In this document: positions 36,327 through 48,485 of the stretch, piece after piece
How the letters are laid out: each line of letters opens with the position of its first letter
Numbering within the stretch: the first letter of the stretch is position 1
Assembly (NCBI GenBank): GCA_031216915.1
Contig: CM062294.1
Span: forward strand, 391,149,217 to 391,213,216
Length of the DNA: 64,000 bases
Direction of reading: 5' to 3'
Source: Pictodentalium vernedei
Lineage: Eukaryota > Mollusca > Scaphopoda > Dentaliida > Dentaliidae
Notes under the pieces: model-generated
Told to the model about the DNA's origin: nothing
Database searches by the model: none
Seen by the model: only the letters and a program-made list of their open reading frames with translations
Position numbers and translations under genes: made by a program

Positions 36327-37302
36327 TGTGTACCCATACGCGCAACTAGTAGAAAGCTGTATGACGGAGGGCCACCCCGAATGCCGACATTATGTACACC
36401 ATACATGGTATTAGATTTACATAAAAAACTACACAGCACAGCACATCAGTAACCTGAATACCTATATAAAGTAACCGGATAATCGGATTAATATTTTTTG
36501 AGTTATCGCATGCCGAAGAAATGGATTGGAGGAGTTCTCAATTTGAAGGATAAAGGGTTAATATCAAAGGATCAAATTATCAGATTTACACCAAAAACTA
36601 TACAGCTCGGCACATCAGTTACCTGAACACATATATGATGTAACATGACAATCAGAACGATATTTTTTGAGTTATCTCATGCCAAAGGGATTGGAGGAAT
36701 TTTCAATTTGCAGTTAAAGGGTTAATATCTCAGGATCAAATTATCAGATTTACACTAAAAACTATACAGCTCGGCACATCAGTAACCTGAAAACAAATAT
36801 AAAGAAACTTGACAATCCAAGCAATATTTTTCAAGTTATCTGATGCCAAAGGGATTGGATGAATTTTCAAATTGATGGATAAAGGGTTAATATCTCAGGA
36901 TCAAAATAACAGATTTACACCAAAAACTATACAGCTCGGAACATCAGTAACCTGAAGATATGTATAAAGTAACATGACAATTGGATTGATATTTTTTGAG
37001 CTATCTCATGCCAAAGGGATTGGAAGAATTCTCAATTTGAAGGATAAAGAGTTAATATCTCAGGATCAAATTATCAGATTTACACCAAAAACTATACAGC
37101 TTGACACATCAGTAACCTGAACACAAATATAAAGTAACTTGACAATCCAAGCAATATTTTTCAAGTTATCAAGTGCCAGAGAAATAGATATGGATGCCGG
37201 ACAGACAGACGGACAGGTGGACAGACAAAGGATGGACGAATGATGGATGGCCACCCCGGATGCCGAAATTATGTGTACCATACACAGTATGGGTACACAT
37301 AA
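36327..37302 (+). mobile_element. Family D element with about 165-bp array
   Basis: A 13-bp motif TGTGTACCCATAC (36327-36339) is exactly complementary to GTATGGGTACACA (37287-37299), which itself forms a 3' hairpin with TGTGTACCATAC just before it. CGATGAAATCG, a small hairpin, precedes the 5' motif. Five monomers (CAGATTTACACC at 36581, 36745, 36910 and 37075 and a variant near 36411) have spacings of 164-169 bp. A GGACAGACAGACGGACAG tract precedes the 3' hairpin. Confidence 0.75.
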
Positions 37303-37500
37303 ATGAAAGTGTCAATGACACTGTAGCTCAACTTGTTAAGGCATGTATATGTATAGTATGTGACACAGCAATGACAAACATCTAGGTAATTACCTGATAA
37401 CAAGGTACATGTAAAGTATTATAATGGTCTGTACAAAAATACTGACAAATGTATAGGTAATGTATTGTAAAGGTGGGTGACAGTCAAATGCTAAACTAGA

Positions 37501-39454
37501 CAAGAGGCCCCACGGGGCCTGAAGCGCTCATCTTGTACAGAACACAATTTTAAACAGAGTCCAAGAATGAGTCTACATTAAGCAAGCCATCTCCATAGGC
37601 TACACTGTCAGTCCTCGAGTCCCTCAGGAGTGACAAAAATAATCTGGGCATCATGCCTTTTCTTCAGTTGATCATAAGTAAAATGTAGAGCTCCCCTATG
37701 AAGCCCCTTGATACAATCTATGTGGATTAATCTTAGTACCTCTAGAGGGTACTGAATACAAAATTTTTAATTCTTCAGCAAAATGGCCAATTCCGGCTCC
37801 CATAGAGAGCCCAAATATTAACCCAGGCTCTTGATCTGAACATAGTTAAATCTGACTTCCCTAGAGATGTTGTGTACCGAATATGAAAGCATTCTGACTG
37901 TTGGATCTGAAGAGAAATTGTAAAGAAATTTCTTCGAATTGCACTAAGTTCAAATTTGGGCTACCATAGCAAGCCCAAATATTGACCTATGGATCCGATT
38001 TGAACAAACTTGCATCTGACCCCCCTAGAGATGTTGTATACCAAGTGTGAAAGCATTCTGACAAGTGAATCTGAAGAAGATGATTTTTGAAGAAATTCCC
38101 TCATATTGTACTAAGTTAAATTTCATGTTCCCATATGGAGCCCAAATATTAACCTAGGACCTCGAATTGAACAACCTGGAATCTGACCCCCCTAGAGAGG
38201 TTGTATACCAAATATAAAAGCATTCCGACTGGTGGATCTGAAGAAGTAGATTTTTAAAGAAATTTTCTCATATTGCACTAAGTAAAAATTTGGGCTACCA
38301 TAGTGAGCCCAAATATATACCTAGGGATTTGATTTGAACAAACTTGAATCTGACCCCCATAGAGATGTTGCATACCAAATATCAAAGCATTCTGACTGAT
38401 GGACCTGAAGAAGAAGATTTTTTTAAATTACCCTCCATATTGAACAAAGATAAAATTTGGGCTTCCGTAGGAAGCCCAAATATTAACCTAGGGACTTGGT
38501 TTGAACAATCTAGAATCTGACCCTCATAACAATGATGTATACCAAATATTAAAAGATTCTGACTGGTGGTTCTGAAGAAGAAGATTTTTAAAGAATATTC
38601 CCCATATTACCCTATGTTAAAACTTTGGGCTCCTGTAGAGAGCCCAAATATGAACCAATGAGCTTTATTTCAACAAACTTTTATCTGACCCCCCCCCCTA
38701 TGAATGCTGTATACCAAATATCAAAAGATTCTGATGATTGGTTCTAGAGAAAAGATTTTTTTTAATTTTTGCAAATATGCTGACTCAGCATTTTTTTGAT
38801 GCCCATTACAGAACACCCTAACATAACCGATGGCAATTTTTTTTTACCATTCAATTCTACTGGTCATAAGGATACTTCATACCAAATAAAAGCTCTCTGT
38901 TCCGTGGGGTTTGGGAAATATGGGCGTTTGAAAATATTTCTATTTTTAGCTCTCAGGGTTCCCATGGGGATGCGGGATTTTTTTTTTTTGCATGGGTCAA
39001 GTACTTATGACCCAATACTACCACAAACCAAATTTGGTTCATACCGGACCATCGGTTCAGAAAATAGAAATTTTGGGCGGGGCCAAAAATCTTACCCCTC
39101 CTATTACAAAGCCAAATATTACTTTACGAACTTCGTTTGAACAAACTTGATTCTACACCTCATATGGAAGCTCCATAGCAAATACCAAGTCATTGTACAC
39201 ACTGGTTCTTGAGAAGATGATTTTAAAATATTTTGGAGCATTTTCCCCCACTCCCTCCCTATGGGGCTGGGCATGTTGAGTTGAACAAAAATGAAATGCC
39301 CCTTTGGGACCATCACTCACACAAACCTTCACTTGAATTGGCCCAGTGGCTTTGGAGGAGAAGACCAAAACATGGTGTTGACGGACGACGGATGACGGAC
39401 GACGGACGGGAAGCGATGAGATTAGCTCAGCTTGACTTTGTCAAGATGAGCTAA
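37501..39454 (+). mobile_element. Family A element, A2 subtype, complete (2.0 kb)
   Basis: 5' CAAGAGGCCCCACGGGGCC then GCGCTCATCTTG. 3' AGCTCAGCTTGAC, TTT and GTCAAGATGAGCT plus AA. The subterminal motif differs from other A copies, and both ends carry the matching change (CATCTTG/CAAGATG). It is inserted in the outer family B element within an A-rich site. Confidence 0.85.
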
Positions 39455-39622
39455 AAAGAAATCCGAGTCCCAGAGTGGGTCTGACTGAACCCCGAAATAT
39501 TTGTTCTCATAGCACAGTGATAACAAAGGCATCCCAAAACACACTCGTTCCTGTCCCAAGGTGAAAACAAAGGTACCCAAGAAGTTTCATGAAGATCAGA
39601 GCTGTATAGAAGTTGTGACAAA

Positions 39623-41363
39623 CAAGAGGCCCCACGGGGCCTGAAGGGCTCATCTTGTACAGAACACAAAGTCCAAGAATGAGTCTACATTAAGCAAGCC
39701 ATCTCCATAGGCTACACTGTCAATCCTTGAGTCCCTCAGGAGTGACAAAAATAATCTGGGCATCATGCCTTTTCTTCAGTTGATCATAAGTAAAATGCAG
39801 AGCTCCCCTATGAAGCCCCTTGATACAACCTATGTGGATTAATCTTAGTACCTCTAGAGGGTACTGAATACAAAATTTTTAATTCTTCAGCAAAATGGCC
39901 AATTCTGGCTCCCATAGAGAGCCCAAATATTAACCCAGGCTCTTGATTTGAACACAGTTAAATCTGACTTCCCTAGAGATGTTGTGTACTGAATATGAAA
40001 GCATTCTGACTGTTGGATCTGAAGAAGAGAAATTGTAAAGAAATTTCTTCGAATTGCACTAAGTTCAAATTTGGGCTACCATAGCGAGCCCAAATATTGA
40101 CCTATGGGTCCGATTTGAACAAACTTGAATCTGCCCCCCCTAGAGATGTTGTATACCAAATGTGAAAGCATTCTGACAAGTGAATCTGAAGAAGATTTTT
40201 GAAGAAATTCCCTCATATTGTACTAAGTTAAATTTCATGTTCCCATATGGAGCCCAAATATTAACCTAGGCACTCGAATTGAACAACCTGGAATCTGACC
40301 CCCCTAGAGATGTTGTATACCAAATATAAAAGCATTCCGACTGGTGGATCTGAAGAAGAAGATTTTTAAAGAAATTTTCTCATATTGCACTAAGTAAAAA
40401 TTTGGGCTACCATAGTGAGCCCAAATATATACCTAGGGATTTGATTAGAACAAACTTGAATCTGACCCCCATAGAGATGTTGCATACCAAATATCAAAGC
40501 ATTCTGACTGATGGATCTGAAGAAGAAGATTTTTTAAAATTATTCTCCATATTGAACAAAGATAAAATTTGGGCTTCCGTAGGAAGCCCAAATATTAACC
40601 TAGGGACTTGGTTTGAACAATCTAGAATCTGACCCTCATAGATGAATACCAAATATTAAAAGATTCTGACTGGTGGTTCTGAAGAAGAAGATTTTTAAAG
40701 AATATTCCCCATATTACCGTATGTTAAAACATCAGGCTCTTGTAGAGAGCCCAAATATGAACCAATGAGCTTTATTTCAACAAACTTTTATCTGACCCCC
40801 GTATGAATGCTGTATACCAAATATCAAAAGATTCTGATGATTGGTTCTGGAGAAAAGATTTTTTTAAATTTTTGCAAATATGCTGACTCAGCTTTTTTTC
40901 GATGCCCATTACAGAACACCCTAACATAACCGATGGCAATTTTTTTTTACCATTCAATTCTACTGGTCATAAGGATACTTCATTCCAAATAAAAGCTCTC
41001 TGTTCTGTGGGGTTTGGGAAATATGGGCGTTTGAAAATATTTCTATTTTTAGCTCCCAGGGCTCCCATGCAGGAATTTTTTTTTTTGCATGGGTCAAGTA
41101 CTTATGACCCAATACTACCACAAACCAAATTTGGTTCATACTGGACCATCGGTTCAGAAAATAGAAATTTTGGGCGGGGCCAAAAATCTTACCCCTCCTA
41201 TTACAAAGCCAAATATTACTTTACGAACTTCGTTTGAACAAACTTGATTCTACACCTCATATGGAAGCTCCATAGCAAATATCAAGTCATTGCACACACT
41301 GGTTCTTGAGAAGAAGATTTTTAAAATATTTTGGAGCATTTTGACTTTGTCAAGATGAGCTAA
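39623..41363 (+). mobile_element. Family A element, A2 subtype, near-identical second copy
   Basis: Very similar throughout to 37501-39454 but inserted at a different point of the same family B host, so an independent insertion. About 100 bp upstream of the terminus, including the GGACGG tract and the left arm of the hairpin, is deleted. Confidence 0.85.
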
Positions 41364-41558
41364 AAACTGATTGGACCTCATTTCGGTACAAAATGGCCAC
41401 TGGCAGCCATCTTGAATTTTGGACCGCACCCAGAAACACTCATTCTCGTCTTAAGGAAGGTGATAACAAAGGATGTTTCGTGAAGATCGGTTCATAAATA
41501 CAGACTCTAGCCCGAGCCGTATTGACATGTGTACTTACTGTGTGTAAGTAGCACTGAA

Positions 41559-43713
41559 ATGAAAGTGTCAATGAAACTGTAGCTCAACTTGTCAAGACAA
41601 AGACATGTACATGTATAGTATGTGACACAGCAATGACAAACATCTAGGTAATGACCTGATAACAAAGGTACATATAAAGTATTGTAACGGTCTGTACATA
41701 AATACTGACCGTTGCCTGTAACAAATGTATAGGTAAAGTATTGTAAAGGTGGGTCAGATGCTGAACTAGAAAAAATCTTTGAGTCCCAGAGTGGGTCTGA
41801 CTGAACCCCAAAATATTTGTTCTCATAGCACAGTGATAACAAAGGCACCCCAAAACACACTCGTTCCTGTCCCAAGGTGAAAACAAAAGTACTCAAGAAG
41901 TTTTGTGAAGATCAGTTCATAAATACGAGCTGTATAGAACTTGTGACAAAAAACTGATTGGACCTAATTTCGGTACAAAATGGCCACTGGCAGCCATCTT
42001 GAATTTTGGACCGTACCCAGAAACACTCATTCTCATCCCAAGGAGATAACAAAGGTACCCAAGAAGTTTTGTGAAGATCGGTTCATAAATACAGCCTCTA
42101 CCCTGAGCCGTATTGACATGTGTGCTTACATTGTGTAAGTAGCACTGAATAAATCAAAGTTCATCTAATTTGCATAATTTCTGCACGAAAAAAAAACCCT
42201 TACAATATGTGATGTATTCCATGTTACTAAACATTCATACAAAAATTTATTCAAATCAGAACTTTCATACAGAAGTTCTATACAAAAGACTGATTGCACT
42301 AATTTTGGTACAAAATGGCTGCTGGTGGCCATCTTGAATTTCGGACCACACCCAAAAACACTCGCTCTCATCCCACGGTGATAACAAAGGTACCCAAGAA
42401 GTTTCGTAAAGATTGGTTCATAAATATGGCCTCTAGTCTGAGCTGTATAGAAGATGTGTACAAAAAACTGATTAGACCTAATTTCGGTACAAAATGGCCA
42501 CTGGCAGCCATCTTGAATTTTAGACCGCACCCAGAAACACTCATTCTCGTCCCAAGGTGATAACAAAGGTACCCAAGACATTTCGTGAAGATCAGTTCAT
42601 AAATACAGACTCTAGTCTGAGCCGTATTGACATGTGTACTTACTGTGTGTAAGTCGCACTGAAAAAATCAAAGTTCATCTAATTTGCATAATTTCTGCAC
42701 GAGAAAAAAACCTGTATTATATGTGATGCATCCCATGGTACTAAACATTCACACAAAAAAATTATTCAAATCAGGGCTTTCATATGGAAGTTCTGTGCAA
42801 AAATCTGATTGCACCTAATTTTGTACAAAATGGCTGCCATCGGCCATCTTGAATTTCGGACCGGACCCCAAAACACTCGTTCTCGTCCCACGGTGATACC
42901 AAAGGTACCCAAGAAGTTTCGTAAAGATCGGTTCATAAATACGGCCTCTAGCCCGAGCCGTATTGGCATTTGCACTTACAGTGCTGAAAGTAACCCCAAA
43001 AAACATCAAAATTAGTCTAATTTGCACAATTTACGTACGAGAAAAAAACCCGTATTATATGTGATGTATCCCATGGTACTAAACATTCATACAAAAAATT
43101 ATTCAAATCAGAGCTTTCATATGGAAGTTTTGTACAAAAAAACAGATTTCTGCATCGTCGGTACAAAATGGCGGCTGGCAGCCATCTTGTATTTCGGACC
43201 GCACCCAAAAACACTCGTTCTCGTCCCATGGTCATAACAAAGGTACCCAAGAAGTTTCGTAAAGATCGGTTCATAAATACGGCCTCTAGCCCGAGCCATA
43301 GCAGCTTGGCACTTACAGCTTTGAAAGTAACACTAAATAAATCAAAGTCAGTCTAATTTGCATAATTTACGCACGAGAAAAAAACCCGTATTATATGTGA
43401 TGTATCCCATGGTACTAAACATTTATACAAAACTTTATTCAAATCAGAACTTTCATACAGAAGTTCTGTACAAAAAACTGATTTTTGCATCATCGGTACA
43501 AAATGGCCACTGGCAGCCATCTTGAATTTCGGACCACACCTAAAAACACTCGTTCCCGTCCCAGGGTCATAACAAAGGTACACAAGAAGTTTCGTAAAGA
43601 TCGGTTCATAAATACGACCTCTAGCCCGAACCATAGCCAATTGTTGACGTACGGACAGACGGACGACGGGCCATGACAATAGCTCAAATTTGACTTCGTC
43701 AAAGTTGAGCTAA
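41559..43713 (+). mobile_element. Family B element (inner), complete (2.2 kb)
   Basis: Begins ATGAAAGTGTCAATGAAACT with TAGCTCAACTTGTC. Ends with an ACGGACAGACGGACGACGG tract and the hairpin AGCTCAAATTTGAC, TTC and GTCAAAGTTGAGCT plus AA. It is inserted into the outer family B element at GCACTGAA/AAATCAAAG, which is continuous across it. Confidence 0.85.
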
Positions 43714-44558
43714 AAATCAAAGTTCATCTAATTTGCATAATTTCTGCACGAGAAAAAAAACCTTATTATATGTGATGTATCCCATGGTACTAAACATTCA
43801 CACAAAAAATTAGTCAAATCAGCGCTTTCATATGGAAGTTCTGCGAAAAAATCTGATTGCACCTAATTTTGTACAAAATGGCTGCCATCGGCCATCTTGA
43901 ATTTCGGACTGGACCCCAAAACACTCGTTCTCGTCCCACGGTAATACCAAAGGTACCCAAGAAGTTTCGTGAAGATCGGTTCATAAATATGACCTCTAGC
44001 TCGAGCCGTATTGGCATTTGCACTTACAGTGCTGAAAGTAACACTAAATACATCAAAGTTAGTCTAATTTGCATAATTTAAGCACGAGAAAAAAACCTGT
44101 ATGATATGTAATGTATCTCATGGTACTAAACATTCATACAAAAAATTATTCAAATCAGAGCTTTCATATGGAAGTTCTGTACAAAAACAGAGATTTCTAC
44201 ATCGTTGGCACAAAATGGAGGCTGGCAGCCATCTTGAATTTCGGACCGCACACAAAAACACTCGTTCTCGTCCCACGGTCATAACAAAGGTACCCAAGAA
44301 ATTTCATAAAGATCGGTTCATAAATACGGCCTCTAGCCCGAGCCGTATTGAATTGTTGACAGACAGGTGGACAGACAGCCATGGCATAAAAATCAATGTC
44401 CTATATGGTCCTCCATACTTTTGTCCACTGGGCATGCGCAGTGTCAAGGAAGTACCGAAATTGGTGCCAAATCTTCATTCTTACAGCCAGTGCCTGGTAA
44501 ATGTTATATAATCAGCGGGGAGGTATGAGTTCCCAACTCATGGGAGGGCCATACCCGT

Positions 44559-44638
44559 CTGGGTCATTGGTAAGTATAAAAAATATATAAAATACTATAA
44601 ATTTTTTCATATTTGTATACTGTACCAATGACCCAGAC
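44559..44638. repeat. DIRS internal complementary region, copy 1
   Basis: A palindrome-like segment flanked by GTCTGGGTCATTGGTA and TACCAATGACCCAGAC. In DIRS replication this region is complementary to both element ends and templates closure of the circular intermediate. It sits between the recombinase stop and the terminal repeat, the expected place. Confidence 0.85.
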
Positions 44639-45251
44639 TTTGCTGAATAGAAAAAAAGGCTGGAGGGCCTAGGACATAAAGGAAAATCCAATAGGCTCAA
44701 TTACATATAAACAGAATTATCCCCTCAAGGAGAAAAGGAGAAACAGAATTTACATATATCTTTCTTGTTTATACAAAAAAAGAAAGACATATTACCAAAC
44801 TGCAGTTGAGCACAAGAACATCAATGATCTCTATTAACATCCAGTATAACCCATTATACTAATTTTTTAAAGGAAAGCCAATAAATAAAGATAGTCCAGA
44901 GAATGAGACTCTTTATACTCATTTAAAAGTGTCTGACGATTGTATATTAATGCTATATTAATGCTCGTATGACACATGACATATACAAATGCTTCACAAC
45001 GAGCTACACTTTAAAAATATTACATGAATGAGATAAACATAGCTTTACACTTTAAAACCATCCCAACACCGACTCAGAATTACTGACTCCAGAGGAGGTA
45101 TTCTCTTGCTTTTCACTAAAAAGCAGGTGATATAAGGGACCACCCCCCCCCCCCCCCCCCATGCTCTGGGTTAATCACCCCAGAACGAAGAGGGCAGCAG
45201 GACAGAGTCACTGCTGGAACAGAAAGCCTGCATAACTATAGTTGCAACTGT

Positions 45252-46290
45252 TTAGTGGACGACATTCTGAGCAACAGATAACAGACCTAAACAACGAAGG
45301 TCGCCAGAAATAGACTCAATATTTCTAAGGTAAACATTTGTGAACGTAGAAGGCGGAGACCAGTATGCAGCCTTCATCAGATCCGTAATAGCAATACTAT
45401 TAGCATAAGCCCAAGATGTAGACAGCGCTCTAACTTCATGCGCTGAAATCTTAAGCACAGACTGCTGAGTAGAAGATAATCTTTCATAAGCAGTATGAGT
45501 AGTCAACTGAATCCACCTTGAAATAGAAAGGACCGTGATGTCCCTTCTATTAGGCAGCAGAGACAGAAAGAAACGTTTTCGTCCCTTTCTGATAAACTCA
45601 GATCTACGTTTGTAAATACGCATAGCTATAACTGGACACAGCAAAAGCCTATGGCCATCTGAGGACGGAAGAGCCTTAATAACAATAGGTTCAGGGTACT
45701 TATTAGGAGCCTGATTCTTAGCCAAAAATCCCACATTGGTAGTCAAAGTAATAGTATTACAAACACTACGGTAGTGAGAATCATCAACAGATTGAGCAGG
45801 AAGCTCACTAACTCTTCTAGCAGAAGAGAAGGCTAAGAGAAAAGCTGTCTTATACGATAAGTATTTGAAGTCTACCGTATCAAGGGATTCAAATGGCACT
45901 TCTTTTAGCTTCAGAAGAACCCAAGCTAAATTCCACTTAAGAATTAATCTAAGGGTTCTAGGTCTATTTATCGAAAAGTTTTTAACTAACTTTGATAGAC
46001 ATTAGATCCAATTTGTAAGCTATCATGATGAGCATAAGTGTCCGATAGCATAGACCTATAACCCTTAATAGTTATTGGCTGCAGTTTGATCTCGTCAAAC
46101 AAGTAGACCAAAAAATTAGCAATGTCTGGAATGGAGGGATCATAAATATCAATAGAATGATCCCTACTCCAACGAGAGAAAACCTTCCACTTAGTAGCAT
46201 AATTTAGCGAATAGGAGGTCCTCCTACAGTTAGAAATTGCGTCCACTGCTCGTCCTGTCAATTGCTTGCTGTGCAAGAAGGACCGCACAA
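45252..46290 (-). pseudogene. DIRS tyrosine recombinase, copy 1, one frameshift
   Basis: Tyrosine recombinases join the circular DIRS cDNA into the genome. The N-terminal part (SVVRSFLHSKQLTGRAVDAI, WKVFSRWSRDHS) reads to a stop at 45986. A 4-nt deletion relative to the copy at 62389-63867 (GATAGACATTAG against GATAAAGAGACATTAG on the plus strand) causes the break. The catalytic part then continues: Arg in SSARRVSEL, His-x-x-Arg in SAHEVRALS, Trp in AAYWSPP and the nucleophile Tyr in TNVYLRNI. All key residues remain. Confidence 0.9.
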
Positions 46291-48480
46291 CGGAAATATG
46301 TGAAGGTTGAGACCTTGCGGATTGTGATGCAGTGTGCGCGATTTCCCCTGCGAAAGAAGGTCCTCCCACAGAGGAAGCTTCCGAGGAATGTCCCATAACA
46401 GACACCGGAGTAGATTTATCCATGGTCTGTGGGGTGACAGAGATGCTACCAACAGAATCTTGCTGTGAGATTGCTTGATTTTTAGTAATATCTGTTGAAT
46501 CAATGGAGCTGGAGGATACGCGTATCCTATCATTCCGTCCCAAGAGATTGAGAGAGCGTCTTCTGCGAACACTCGAGGATCTGGGCATGGCGACACATAC
46601 GTCTGCAACTGATTGTTGAGATACGTCGCAAACAAGTCTATCATCGGATGATCCCATTGGTAGCAGATCTGATTGAATACTCGTTTGTTGAGAGTCCATT
46701 CTGACGGCAAAATACGACCTTTCCGAGAAAGGGAGTCCGCTAGAACATTCAAACGACCCGGAATATGACGGACCGACAGAAGAAACTGATGCTCTAGGAT
46801 AAACAGAAGGATTCTTTCCATTAAGTTGAACAATGGAATGGAATGAGTGCCTCCCTGGTTTCGAATATATGCTACTACTCTCGAATTGTCGGACAGTATT
46901 TGAACATGTGAATTCTGAATAATGTTCATCCAATGACGTAGCGCAAGCCAAACTGACATCATCTCTTTGATGTTTATGTGTTTGTTCAGGAATTGCGGAT
47001 CCCAAAGACCCTGGCACCTCGAATCTGTTGGGCTCAATGTCGTGCCCCAACCTGTTTGACTCGCATTCATCATAATCGTAAAAATCCGATCTGGCAGTTG
47101 CAGTGGAACTCCCTGAGTTAACCACTGAATATCTGCCCAAGGCTGAATCTCGTTTTATTTGGTTGGACAAGACGACGTTCGTTTCGAGCGAATGAATCTT
47201 CACACTCCAATTCTGAGTAAAAAATATCTGGAGTGGACGAGTGTGAAGGCACCCCATCGGAATAAGGTCCGCGGCGGCTCTGCACAAACCTATCAGTCGC
47301 ATAAATTCTCTCGCTCTCACTACATCTGAGTGTAGACAAAAGCGAGCCTAACAACTGACTAATTTTGCTCTGGGTAACGGCAGATGAACCAGATTTTTGT
47401 GCGTCTTGAAGTTTATTCCCAAGTGAATGAATGACTTGGACGGAACTAGATCCGACTTCTTTTCGTATACTATGAAACCAAGAAGCAGACTCTGAACATC
47501 ATTCTGAAGCATTAATCTGTCGCCGTACCTCTGAAGAATGTCGTCCAAGTAGGCCGACGTTACCGCAGATGAATGAGCTCAGAAATGAGTCATTACAGAG
47601 TTCATTATTCGAATGAAGGACCAGGATGCTAGATTCAATCCAAAGCACATTGCTCGGAACTGATAAACGACTCCAAGGAAAGCGAAGCGAAGGTACTTTC
47701 TGAACGCCGGATGTACCATGACGTGAAAGTACGCATCCTTGAGATTTATGCTCGCAGCATAGTCGTTCACTCGAATGCTCGCTCTCACCGATCGAATGGT
47801 CTCCATATAAAATTTCGGAACCACGATCAGCTTGTTCATCCAGCTTAGATCTATAACTGGACAGAACGAGTCGTCTGGTTTTGGTACCAGGAACAGGTGA
47901 CTGTAAAAACTGGGAGATTCCTGGTTTTCTATGACCTCTATTGCGTTCTTCTCCAGAAGAGATTGCACCTCGGATAGACGCGAATCTCTCTTCTGAAGGT
48001 GGAAGCCGAGAGGTCCTCGGTTCGAATCGCATCTGCGGCAATCGCGTTGTGTCCTTGGGCAAGACACTTCACCCCCATTGCCCATGTGGGGGTGCGGTGG
48101 CATTGTGTACTAGGTGTACTGCACGTCGATGGTGCACTTGTCTTCAACTAATGCTAACCCTACTTGTGTGGAGTTGGTATGTTGGGGAGCTGACAGTTGC
48201 TCGCCGTTGCTCGGTGGTTCTCTCTGGGTACTCCAGCTTCCTCCACACGTAAAACTGTCATGGTCATGATTAGCCATTGTGCAGAAATATGTGACCTTAA
48301 ACACCAATAAATAAATAATAATAAATAAATAACTCTTCTGAAGGTTTGACGGAAGCTGAGTCCATCCATCTTTTTAGACCTTCCGATATAACCTCCTGAA
48401 CCCATAGGTCACCATAATTGACAACCAATTGGTTAAGAATCTTGACAGCCTTCCGCCCACTGGAGCGCAATAGAGGTTCT
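46258..48480 (-). pseudogene. DIRS pol: reverse transcriptase, RNase H and C-terminal domain, copy 1
   Basis: Reverse transcriptase motifs: LFLVPKPDDSF, VIDLSWMNKL, SINLKDAYFHVMVHP, LRFAFLGVVYQF and FGLNLA, then the active site YLDD at 47540-47551. An in-frame TGA lies at 47579-47581, ten codons before it. The region RAREFMRLIGLCRAAADLIP follows. RNase H reads MMNASQTGWG, KEMMSVWLAL, ILSDNSR and VLADSLSR; the first catalytic Asp is replaced by Asn. The DIRS-typical tail IDLFATYLNNQ follows, overlapping the recombinase in another frame. Frame changes occur near 47350 and 47075. A SINE separates the upstream part. Confidence 0.9.
48001..48332 (+). mobile_element. tRNA-derived SINE inside the DIRS pol
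   Basis: A 13-bp target duplication CTCTTCTGAAGGT at 47988-48000 and 48333-48345. The A box is lost; the B box GGTTCGAATCG and the (AATA)n tail are present. It interrupts pol ahead of the reverse transcriptase motifs and is therefore younger than the DIRS insertion. Confidence 0.95.
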
Positions 48481-48485
48481 GACTT

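Larger units (their letters stand above)
37303..44388 (+). mobile_element. Family B element (outer) with three nested insertions, 3' end lost
   Basis: Starts ATGAAAGTGTCAATGACACT, then TAGCTCAACTTG. Host segments 37303-37500, 39455-39622, 41364-41558 and 43714-44388 join into one element, judged against the intact copy at 41559-43713. Units carry TACAAAATGGC, AACACTCGTTCTCGTCC and AAGAAGTTTCGTAAAGATC. The terminal hairpin is missing; the sequence stops after a GACAGACAGGTGGACAGACAG tract where the DIRS element begins. Confidence 0.75.

Noticed and set aside
36581..37200. Family D array as unrelated satellite DNA
   Set aside because: Matching 13-bp ends and a terminal hairpin show that it is the core of a bounded element.
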